From Rhodospirillales bacterium (GTDB lineage: Bacteria; Pseudomonadota; Alphaproteobacteria; Rhodospirillales; Casp-alpha2): a stretch of 5,517 nt of DNA. The translations under genes and the position numbers were made by a program. Position 1 is the first letter of the stretch. The number at the start of each line of letters is the position of its first letter. The notes under the pieces are model-generated. The model did no database searches and had not been told where the DNA came from. It worked only from the letters and a program-made list of their open reading frames with translations. Positions 1-5,277 of the stretch are shown here, piece after piece. The stretch spans positions 1 through 5,517 of the forward strand of contig JANRAT010000165.1 in the NCBI GenBank assembly GCA_030727885.1, read 5' to 3'.

Positions 1-1
1 G

Positions 2-355
2 AAAATCCGCAAGCAACGCCTGCGCCGCCGCCGCGCCAAAGCCGGGCATCATGGTACAGGTGTCGCCCAGGGCACTGCGGTTGTGCCAACGGCACCGATA
101 GCGCCCTTGGTGCCTGAGGACATTTCCAGCGAACCGGCGCCGCCGGTATCTGTTGCATTGTCGCCAGCTGCGGAGCCAGAAACGCAAACAGACGAAACGG
201 CAGCAATCACCGAAACAAAACCTGTGAAAAAACCGGTGGCGAAAAAAACAGCCGCCAAAAAAACAGTCAGCAAAAAGCCCGTCAGCAAAAAGCCCGCCAG
301 CAAAAATACGGTCACTAAAAAAGCCTCGACGACGCCCCCCAAAGACGATGCCTGA
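2..355 (+). CDS. C-terminal end of an unidentified protein with a lysine-rich repeat tail (5' partial)
   Basis: The frame is open from the left edge to the TGA at 353-355, so the start lies outside the window. About 117 residues are visible. They open with a very basic stretch (KIRKQRLRRRRAKAG), continue as a Pro/Ala/Thr/Glu-rich, probably disordered linker, and end in a Lys/Ala/Pro tail of six tandem pentapeptides resembling histone H1-like bacterial tails. No catalytic or folded-domain motif is visible, so I cannot name the function. A GTG at 83 could start a 90-residue protein, but the basic reading frame upstream of it makes a longer protein more likely. The stop overlaps the rnhB start by 8 bp (ATGCCTGA), which implies co-transcription and probable translational coupling. 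From memory, a radical SAM protein of the PA0069 type often precedes rnhB in Alphaproteobacteria, but this tail does not let me confirm that. The tail suggests binding to nucleic acid or another polyanion, which is inference only. Confidence 0.6.
   Translation, partial: KIRKQRLRRRRAKAGHHGTGVAQGTAVVPTAPIAPLVPEDISSEPAPPVSVALSPAAEPETQTDETAAITETKPVKKPVAKKTAAKKTVSKKPVSKKPASKNTVTKKASTTPPKDDA
236..325 (+). repeat. Six tandem 15-bp units encoding a (V/A)xKKx pentapeptide
   Basis: Six in-frame 15-bp units encode VAKKT, AAKKT, VSKKP, VSKKP, ASKNT and VTKKA. The third and fourth units (266-280 and 281-295) are identical at the DNA level, GTCAGCAAAAAGCCC, so recent slippage or duplication is likely. The array lies in the C-terminal tail of the upstream gene and ends 22 bp before the rnhB start. 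Each unit carries an A-rich core, so unit number may vary between strains. Confidence 0.8.
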
Positions 356-971
356 TTTCGCCATCGAGCAGGCGGCACTGGATGCGGGTCACGTCCGCAT
401 CTGCGGCGTCGACGAAGCCGGGCGGGGGCCACTGGCCGGGCCGGTGATCGCGGCGGCGGTCATTCTTGATGTGCACCAATTGAAAAAGCCGCTCTGGCAA
501 AAGCTCGACGATTCCAAACGCATGACGGCGACGGCCCGCGATCTTCTGTTCGACGAGATCATGGCCACCGCCGAAGTCGGCGTCGGTATCGGCGGTATCG
601 ACGACATTGATCTGCTGAATATTCTCGGCGCCACGATGCGGGCGATGGCGCTGGCCGTGGGGCAACTTGCGCCGGTCCCCGATCTGGCGCTGATCGACGG
701 CAACCGGCTGCCGGTGCTGACCTGCGCAGCTGAAAGTTTTATCAAAGGCGATGCCCGCAGTCTGTCGATTGCCGCCGCCTCGGTGATCGCCAAGGTGACC
801 CGGGACCGCATCATGCAGGACCTCGCGGCACAGTTTCCGGGCTACGGCTGGGAACGTAACGCCGGCTACGGCACCGCCGAGCATATGGCGGCGCTACAAA
901 ACCTCGGCGCGACGCCGCATCACCGGAAAAGTTTTGCCCCGGTCAGGGATGTGCTGGCGGCAAAAATATAG
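348..971 (+). CDS. rnhB: Ribonuclease HII
   Basis: This is a 207-residue RNase HII, a normal length for the family. The enzyme cuts the RNA strand of RNA-DNA hybrids and starts removal of single ribonucleotides misincorporated in DNA; it acts in the cytoplasm with metal ions. The acidic active-site set is intact: D22 and E23 in the N-terminal GVDEAGRGPLAGP motif, D117 in LIDGN, and D135 in IKGDAR. The latter leads into the family signature SIAAASVIAKVTRDR (residues 140-154). The C-terminal family block is also present: NAGYGT, then the HHRKSFAPV end. The ATG at 348 overlaps the stop of the upstream gene by 8 bp and has no clear Shine-Dalgarno sequence, which suggests translational coupling. 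In many alphaproteobacteria rnhB lies close to ccrM, as recalled from known genomes; here 2.2 kb separates them. The assignment is secure. Confidence 0.97.
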   Translation: MPDFAIEQAALDAGHVRICGVDEAGRGPLAGPVIAAAVILDVHQLKKPLWQKLDDSKRMTATARDLLFDEIMATAEVGVGIGGIDDIDLLNILGATMRAMALAVGQLAPVPDLALIDGNRLPVLTCAAESFIKGDARSLSIAAASVIAKVTRDRIMQDLAAQFPGYGWERNAGYGTAEHMAALQNLGATPHHRKSFAPVRDVLAAKI

Positions 972-989
972 CCTAAAAAAGTACCAGCA

Positions 990-1448
990 TCAGTTGGCTT
1001 TATCGATGTTTTTGCAAATAAAGCCAGCCCGGTCATTGCTTTTGGTGGTGATGTTGAGTTCAGAGCTGTGCGTACTGCGGTAACGCAGGTATTGATGATC
1101 CGCCAATCTTTCAGACCAAACCTTTGGGTAATCTTTTCCATCGGATGAAAGGGTCGTGAATTTGGCTGCAGGTTCGGCCTGAGCTTCATCGGTCGCTTGT
1201 GGTTCTTTCTGCAAAAAACTCTTTTCAGTCGCTATCCAGATGTTACCGCCGCCCGCCTTCATCTCGATTTCAACAAAGCCAGGACCAGTGGCAACAAAAA
1301 AACGGTCATGAAAACCCTTATTGGGTCCCTCAGCTTTGTCTTCGCCGGGTGTTGGGCAAAATGTAGTTTCGGTATTCGAGCAGCCTGAAAGAGTAAATCC
1401 AATAATGACGGCGCAACTTGCCAGAGACACAGATTTCAACGCACGCAT
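990..1448 (-). CDS. Small uncharacterised lipoprotein
   Basis: This 152-residue protein has a classic type II signal peptide: a basic start (MRALK), a hydrophobic core, and the lipobox LSGC with the lipidated cysteine at residue 23. Ser at +2 suggests sorting to the outer membrane rather than retention in the inner membrane. I chose the ATG at 1448 because AGGAG (1457-1461 on the complement) sits 8 nt upstream. An in-frame ATG at 1475 would add nine residues before the signal peptide and lacks that support. The mature part is hydrophilic. It contains a Gly-rich segment (GPGFVEIEMKAGGGNIWIATE), an Ala/Glu/Gln linker, and a C-terminal part with one cysteine near the end. A second cysteine lies early in the mature chain (TTFCPTP), so a disulphide is possible. 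I recognise no family. The gene converges on rnhB with an 18-bp gap and stands alone. Confidence 0.8.
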   Translation of the reverse strand: MRALKSVSLASCAVIIGFTLSGCSNTETTFCPTPGEDKAEGPNKGFHDRFFVATGPGFVEIEMKAGGGNIWIATEKSFLQKEPQATDEAQAEPAAKFTTLSSDGKDYPKVWSERLADHQYLRYRSTHSSELNITTKSNDRAGFICKNIDKAN

Positions 1449-1494
1449 GATTTTTTCTCCTCTGTAGAGAGCCATTTTGAAAAATCAGAAAAGC

Positions 1495-1518
1495 AATTAA
1501 TAATTGCTATTATTAATT
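1495..1518. promoter_or_regulatory. AT-rich perfect inverted repeat, likely promoter/operator of the lipoprotein gene
   Basis: AATTAATAAT (1495-1504) and ATTATTAATT (1509-1518) form a perfect 10-bp inverted repeat with a 4-bp spacer. It sits 46 bp upstream of the lipoprotein start. A weak minus-strand promoter overlaps it: TTGTAT (complement of 1520-1525), a 17-bp spacer, then TATTAA (complement of 1497-1502). The symmetry fits a dimeric regulator site at this promoter, but AT-rich DNA makes palindromes easily, and which gene is controlled is inference. Confidence 0.35.
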
Positions 1519-1639
1519 AATACAACTTTTGAGTCTAGAGAATGATCCGTGCACTGTTGTTGGCACTCTTGTTGCGGCATGAAGGTGCACAGGCGGCAAA
1601 ATTTTACAGGATTGCCTGGGTAGGGGGAGACATTAAAAC

Positions 1640-1684
1640 TTCGTCATTCCCGCGCACGGGGGAGCCCAGCCAGATAATGACGAA
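1640..1684. repeat. Nested palindrome, degenerate intergenic repeat element
   Basis: TTCGTCATT (1640-1648) pairs perfectly with AATGACGAA (1676-1684), giving a 9-bp outer stem. Inside it, CCCG-CGCA-CGGG (1649-1660) forms a second 4-bp hairpin. The start, CGTCATTCCCGCG, resembles dispersed REP-like elements common between genes in Proteobacteria. The remainder is asymmetric, so this is probably an old, partly decayed copy. Confidence 0.55.
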
Positions 1685-1773
1685 AGGGTTCAGGGCAAGA
1701 CAAAATCCGGTTGAAGTGAGCGGAAAAGTTTCTGCTTAAACGATAATGAAATGTTGATATAATCGACATGTAA

Positions 1774-2070
1774 ATGCGGGGGCAAATGTCTGATAATCCA
1801 TCAAGGATCATGAAATTACCGGTTTGGCGAACTGTGAAAGCGGCTTATCTGGTTATCTTTCATAATCCCCTGCTGGCATTAAAACTTGGTTTTGTTCCTA
1901 TGTGCTTTGTGATCGCTCCAGCCATCCTGAGCGGATATTTCTGGGGCGGGGCGTCAACTGAGGAATATGCGGCTGCCATAGCCGAGAATACTGGATTTTG
2001 CCAGATGTTGAATTTCGTTTCTTACCTGGCAACCATACCCATGATCACTGCATGGCTTCTCAGATTTTGA
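1774..2070 (+). CDS. Small membrane protein, N-terminal part of a probably frameshifted gene
   Basis: The frame encodes 98 residues. After a short polar start comes LPVWRTVKAAY, then a membrane segment around LGFVPMCFVIAPAILSGYFWG, a short polar stretch (TEEYAAAIAEN), and a second hydrophobic segment (NFVSYLATIPMITAWLL) that ends abruptly at TGA 2068-2070. The start is uncertain. ATG 1774 has no clear ribosome binding site, ATG 1786 follows a GGGGG too closely, and ATG 1810 (MKLPVW) follows AAGGA closely. The layout (a TVKxAY-like start, then paired hydrophobic helices) is reminiscent of small uncharacterised inner-membrane proteins of Alphaproteobacteria. I do not recognise a named family. 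The stop appears premature, because the next frame continues with a plausible third helix. It may be a pseudogene or a truncated protein that is still made. Confidence 0.5.
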   Translation: MRGQMSDNPSRIMKLPVWRTVKAAYLVIFHNPLLALKLGFVPMCFVIAPAILSGYFWGGASTEEYAAAIAENTGFCQMLNFVSYLATIPMITAWLLRF

Positions 2071-2186
2071 TGACTTTGATTAACACCCCATTCTGGTTGA
2101 TGGGAATCTGCGTTTCTGTATCCGTAATGTCTTGGGCATACCGCTATCTGGTTCAGGGATATCCGATTACGCTGCCTGGCGAGTAG
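2053..2186 (+). pseudogene. C-terminal remnant of the frameshifted membrane protein gene
   Basis: This continues the preceding gene in the frame reached by a one-base deletion. It reads LMTLINTPFWLMG, then a hydrophobic helix (ICVSVSVMSWAYRYLV), then QGYPITLPGE and a TAG at 2184-2186. Adding one T to the TTTT run at 2065-2068 would join both parts into a single open frame of about 137 residues with three hydrophobic segments. The aromatic/basic residues closing the last helix (WAYRYLVQG) look like a natural C-terminal end rather than random sequence. The repaired reading is inference; a sequencing error in the T run is equally possible. Confidence 0.45.
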
Positions 2187-2203
2187 GTAATAATAGCACT
2201 GAC

Positions 2204-2218
2204 GCGCCGGGTGAGGGG
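2204..2218 (+). repeat. Fragment of the GGGTGAGGGG intergenic repeat
   Basis: GCGCCGGGTGAGGGG here matches 4417-4431 exactly over 15 bp. At the second location it forms the right part of a larger hairpin repeat element. Only this part is present here, so it looks like a truncated copy lying between the broken membrane gene and the methyltransferase gene. The flanks add a weak CGCCG-N11-CGGCG pairing (2206-2226). The rest of the 2187-2351 gap shows nothing I can assign. Confidence 0.55.
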
Positions 2219-2351
2219 ATGCGGCGTTGCTGGGGACACTGTGATCACCATGAAAATAGACGGATGCCTTTTTAAGAATACAGCGACCCGTTTCAGCTGT
2301 TAGTAATGTCGCTGGGTATGAGATCCTTTCTGAATTGATGCTGGTGACGCA

Positions 2352-3056
2352 ATGACTGAGCAGACCAAGATTAGCCAAGACCAATTTTATCAGGCCTATG
2401 ATCGCAGGCAGCAGGGCACGACTCTTAAGGCCAAGCACATCAGGCAGTTTCGCAAGGATTTCGTCGAGGCTTCCGGTTATCTCGGCGGCATGTCTGTACT
2501 GGAACTAGGCTGCGGCAACGGGCTGTTTCTGCAGTTCCTGGCAAGTATTGGCGTCACCGACTTCATCGGCGTCGATGGCGATCCGCGCATCAAGGCAGAA
2601 CTGCCGGCGGCGCTGGCCCCGCATGTGCATATTTCCGATTTTGCCGATTTTTTCGCGTCCGAGGCGGCAAACCGGCAATTTGATCGTATCGTGCTGTTTG
2701 ATGTTCTGGAACACTTTGCGCCGGATGACGCGGTTCAATTGCTGAAGGCCATCGCCGGAATGCTTGGCCCCGAAGGACGCGTCATCATCCGCGTGCCGAA
2801 CATGGCATCGCCGCTGGCGCTGGCTGTGCAGTATAATGACGTGACGCACCGGACGGCATTTTCAGCAGGCTCAATCCGCCAGGTGGCGAGCATTGCCGGA
2901 CTGGTGCCGGTCGCGTTCCGGGCGCAGGCTTATACGTCTCTCTACAAGGAAGTCCGTGAGCGGATCTTTACATCGGTGGTGTCGTGGTTCCTTGCCATGC
3001 CGCCGACCATCTGGTCGCCGAACATGATCGCGGTTCTGAAAAAAGACACAGCTTAA
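2352..3056 (+). CDS. Class I SAM-dependent methyltransferase (UbiG/Methyltransf_23-like)
   Basis: This 234-residue protein has a Rossmann-fold methyltransferase core. Motif I, VLELGCGNG (residues 49-57), binds S-adenosylmethionine. IGVDGDP (72-78) supplies the acidic residue after strand 2. FDRIVLFDVLEHF (110-122) is motif IV with the common DVLEH form, and GRVIIRVPN (142-150) is the following strand. A YNDVTHRTAFS segment (161-171) resembles the D-x-T-H-R-x-x-F block of methyltransferases linked to polysaccharide or glycan modification. The substrate cannot be read from the sequence, and no glycan genes are adjacent. The ATG at 2352 has only a weak GGTGA upstream. The C-terminal part (residues 172-234) holds a hydrophobic patch (FTSVVSWFLAMPPTIW) that may contact membrane or an acceptor. 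The gene ends 177 bp before ccrM, which has its own control region, so the two are probably not one operon. Confidence 0.85.
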   Translation: MTEQTKISQDQFYQAYDRRQQGTTLKAKHIRQFRKDFVEASGYLGGMSVLELGCGNGLFLQFLASIGVTDFIGVDGDPRIKAELPAALAPHVHISDFADFFASEAANRQFDRIVLFDVLEHFAPDDAVQLLKAIAGMLGPEGRVIIRVPNMASPLALAVQYNDVTHRTAFSAGSIRQVASIAGLVPVAFRAQAYTSLYKEVRERIFTSVVSWFLAMPPTIWSPNMIAVLKKDTA

Positions 3057-3090
3057 CCGGTCGCTCTCCTGAATGGGCCGGATGACGGTG

Positions 3091-3115
3091 CGGGACAGTC
3101 CTAGATATTGTCCCG
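3091..3115. promoter_or_regulatory. CGGGACA-N11-TGTCCCG inverted repeat upstream of ccrM
   Basis: CGGGACA (3091-3097) and TGTCCCG (3109-3115) form a perfect 7-bp inverted repeat with an 11-bp spacer. It begins 35 bp after the methyltransferase stop and abuts the CtrA-like TTAACCAT. No T-run follows, so it is a poor intrinsic terminator. It could be a regulator site or a hairpin ending the upstream transcript. Role undecided. Confidence 0.4.
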
Positions 3116-3129
3116 TTAACCATTATTAA
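3116..3129 (+). promoter_or_regulatory. CtrA-like binding site (TTAACCAT) upstream of ccrM
   Basis: TTAACCAT at 3116-3123 matches the CtrA half site known from Caulobacter and relatives. A second TTAA at 3126-3129 follows after 6 bp, one short of the classical TTAA-N7-TTAA spacing. In Caulobacter, CtrA activates ccrM from such a site overlapping the -35 region, so this is the expected place. The ccrM start is 110 bp downstream. A further TTAACC at 3053-3058 overlaps the stop of the preceding gene and may be chance. Confidence 0.6.
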
Positions 3130-3148
3130 TTCCCATATGTTGCTTCAT

Positions 3149-4310
<1,162 letters not shown>

Positions 4311-4311
4311 G

Positions 4312-4320
4312 TTATACACA
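4312..4320 (+). promoter_or_regulatory. Perfect DnaA-box 9-mer just after ccrM
   Basis: TTATACACA matches the DnaA-box consensus TTATNCACA. It lies 1 bp after the ccrM stop codon. It is a single box with no second copy or AT-rich unwinding region nearby, so an origin is not indicated. It may be a regulatory or titration box, or chance. Confidence 0.3.
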
Positions 4321-4337
4321 TAATCCATAAATCCGCT

Positions 4338-4368
4338 CCGTCATCCTGAATCAAGTTCAGGATGACGG
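4338..4368. repeat. Perfect 13-bp hairpin repeat between convergent genes
   Basis: CCGTCATCCTGAA (4338-4350) pairs perfectly with TTCAGGATGACGG (4356-4368) around the loop TCAAG. The CGTCATCCTGAA type of palindrome is a widespread dispersed element between alphaproteobacterial genes. It lies 27 bp after ccrM and between convergent genes, so it may also end transcription or protect the 3' end of either mRNA. No T-run follows on either strand. The left arm and loop include a GAATC (GANTC) site. Confidence 0.8.
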
Positions 4369-4387
4369 CAGTGTCTGATGGCGATTG

Positions 4388-4449
4388 CCCTCTCCCTCGG
4401 GAGAGGGTGGCGCGCAGCGCCGGGTGAGGGGCTGTGCGAGGGGCTGTGC
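4388..4449. repeat. Composite CCCTCTCCC/GGGAGAGGG intergenic repeat with a 12-bp tandem duplication
   Basis: CCCTCTCCC (4388-4396) pairs with GGGAGAGGG (4399-4407), in practice 8 bp with a CTCG loop. GGCGC-GCA-GCGCC (4409-4421) forms a second hairpin, followed by GGGTGAGGGG. This order matches a dispersed element type seen between genes of many Proteobacteria. GAGGGGCTGTGC then occurs twice in tandem (4426-4437 and 4438-4449), a local duplication of the element end. The element lies downstream of the TetR gene and may act as its transcript end. A 15-bp fragment recurs at 2204-2218. Confidence 0.75.
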
Positions 4450-4467
4450 CGGGACTTCTGTAAGAAA

Positions 4468-5091
4468 TTATTCGGTGTCAGGCGCGAAGCGGGCCATGAT
4501 GGTTTCGACCGAGCTTTGCACGATCGCTTCCATGGTCTCGGCGTCGATGGCGTTGCTGCGCAGCACGTAAGGCCAGAAAGCGCGCGCCTTGATCAGACCC
4601 AGAAACTGCTCACTGACTTCGGCAGGGTCGATGCCGGGCATGGCGCCGGCATCGCGGGCGCCGGCCATGAAGCACGAGAAAACTGTGCAGGCTTCGGCCC
4701 GCTCGTTCATTTTTACCGCCAACGCCGGGTCGCGCATGGTCTCGCCCATCGCCATGCGGACCAGCCGCATGAAACTTTCCGACATCAGCAGCTTGCCTTC
4801 GGCACGACCCAGTTCAACAAGCTGCGGGCGCAGCGGCTTGCCGGGGATATAGCTCAGAGTGACGGTTTCTGAAAACTGTTCAAAGATCAGCTCGATGATG
4901 GCGTGGAACAGCGCTTCCTTGTTTTCAAAATGATTGTAGACGGTGCGCTTGGAGACACAGGCGCGCTCGGTGATGCGGTCCATGCTGGTGCCGGCAAAAC
5001 CGTTTTCCTGAAACTCGGCAATCGCCGCATCAACGATCTGTCGACGCTTGGTGGCGCTGACGGAAAGTTGGGCGGGCTTCAGGACGGACAT
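4468..5091 (-). CDS. TetR/AcrR-family transcriptional regulator, AefR-like C-terminal domain
   Basis: This 207-residue protein has a typical TetR N-terminal DNA-binding domain: a first helix around RRQIVDAAIAEFQENGF (16-32), then the helix-turn-helix with MDRITERACVSKRTVYNHF (37-55) and the NKEALF continuation (57-62). The C-terminal part carries ligand-binding and dimer helices. The late segment EVSEQFLGLIKARAFWPYVL resembles the TetR_C_7/AefR-like C-terminus. The ligand is unknown. The gene is divergent from a [2Fe-2S] molybdenum hydroxylase subunit gene. Two 18-bp palindromes between them make autoregulation and repression of that operon the likely role. The ATG at 5091 is the natural start for this domain, although no strong Shine-Dalgarno precedes it. 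Its 3' end faces ccrM across a repeat region. Family assignment is secure; the target is inferred. Confidence 0.93.
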   Translation of the reverse strand: MSVLKPAQLSVSATKRRQIVDAAIAEFQENGFAGTSMDRITERACVSKRTVYNHFENKEALFHAIIELIFEQFSETVTLSYIPGKPLRPQLVELGRAEGKLLMSESFMRLVRMAMGETMRDPALAVKMNERAEACTVFSCFMAGARDAGAMPGIDPAEVSEQFLGLIKARAFWPYVLRSNAIDAETMEAIVQSSVETIMARFAPDTE

Positions 5092-5139
5092 TAAAACGGG
5101 GTTCCAGCAATCAGGCGGTCAAAAAAAAATGGCCAACAA

Positions 5140-5157
5140 GTAAACTAAACAGTTTAC
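5140..5157. promoter_or_regulatory. Operator 1: perfect palindrome GTAAACT-N4-AGTTTAC
   Basis: GTAAACT (5140-5146) and AGTTTAC (5151-5157) form a perfect 7-bp inverted repeat with a 4-bp spacer. The size and symmetry fit a TetR-family dimer site. It lies in the divergent region, 48 bp from the TetR start, and its right arm overlaps the proposed -35 of the oxidoreductase promoter. Confidence 0.7.
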
Positions 5158-5181
5158 ATGGGGCATTGGGCTTAATAGTAT
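5153..5181 (+). promoter_or_regulatory. Candidate promoter of the oxidoreductase operon
   Basis: TTTACA (5153-5158) and TAGTAT (5176-5181) are separated by 17 bp and resemble sigma-70 -35 and -10 elements at 5/6 and 4/6 positions. An alternative -10, TATACT (5179-5184), would give a 20-bp spacer. The promoter overlaps both palindromic operators, which fits repression by the divergent TetR protein. The start codon is about 97 bp downstream. Confidence 0.4.
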
Positions 5182-5195
5182 ACTCGCAAGTTTAC
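5178..5195. promoter_or_regulatory. Operator 2: near-perfect copy GTATACT-N4-AGTTTAC
   Basis: GTATACT (5178-5184) and AGTTTAC (5189-5195) repeat operator 1 with one changed base and the same 4-bp spacer. The two sites start 38 bp apart. This one overlaps the proposed -10 region of the oxidoreductase promoter, so binding should block initiation. A second copy with equal spacing argues strongly against chance. Confidence 0.68.
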
Positions 5196-5277
5196 TTCTT
5201 ACAAACCCTGATATCAGCAATGCCTGCGGAAATTCATGCTTTCCGCTGCTGACCCTTCCTATTTGGAGAGCCCGACT

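Larger units (their letters stand above)
1449..1773. other. Intergenic region with palindromes, no convincing gene
   Basis: This stretch separates the minus-strand lipoprotein from a plus-strand membrane-protein gene. It contains the lipoprotein Shine-Dalgarno (1457-1461), an AT-rich 10-bp inverted repeat (1495-1518) and a nested palindrome (1640-1684). A 65-codon open frame (1542-1739) crosses the nested palindrome, lacks a ribosome binding site and matches no family I know, so I treat it as non-coding. A GAGTC (GANTC) site lies at 1531-1535. Confidence 0.6.

Noticed and set aside
236..325. CRISPR-like or minisatellite non-coding array
   Set aside because: The units are contiguous 15-mers without spacers, stay in frame and encode a regular pentapeptide, so this is a coding repeat.
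315..884. 189-codon minus-strand open frame opposite rnhB
   Set aside because: It is a high-GC antisense shadow of rnhB, with no recognisable motifs.
975..997. Hairpin CCAGCATCAGTTGG next to AAAAAA as an intrinsic terminator for the minus-strand lipoprotein gene
   Set aside because: On the minus-strand RNA the stem has an A-C mismatch and only three outer pairs, and the T-run is three bases off the stem. Too weak to call.
1542..1739. 65-codon plus-strand open frame with a hydrophobic start
   Set aside because: It has no ribosome binding site, runs through a palindromic repeat at 1640-1684, and its residues past about 20 show no protein-like pattern.
4312..4368. Replication origin suggested by the DnaA-type 9-mer and adjacent hairpin
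   Set aside because: There is only one box, no box cluster, no AT-rich unwinding region and no origin-associated genes.
4378..4872. 164-codon plus-strand open frame antisense to the TetR gene
   Set aside because: It begins inside a hairpin repeat and mirrors the TetR coding sequence, whose product has clear domain motifs.
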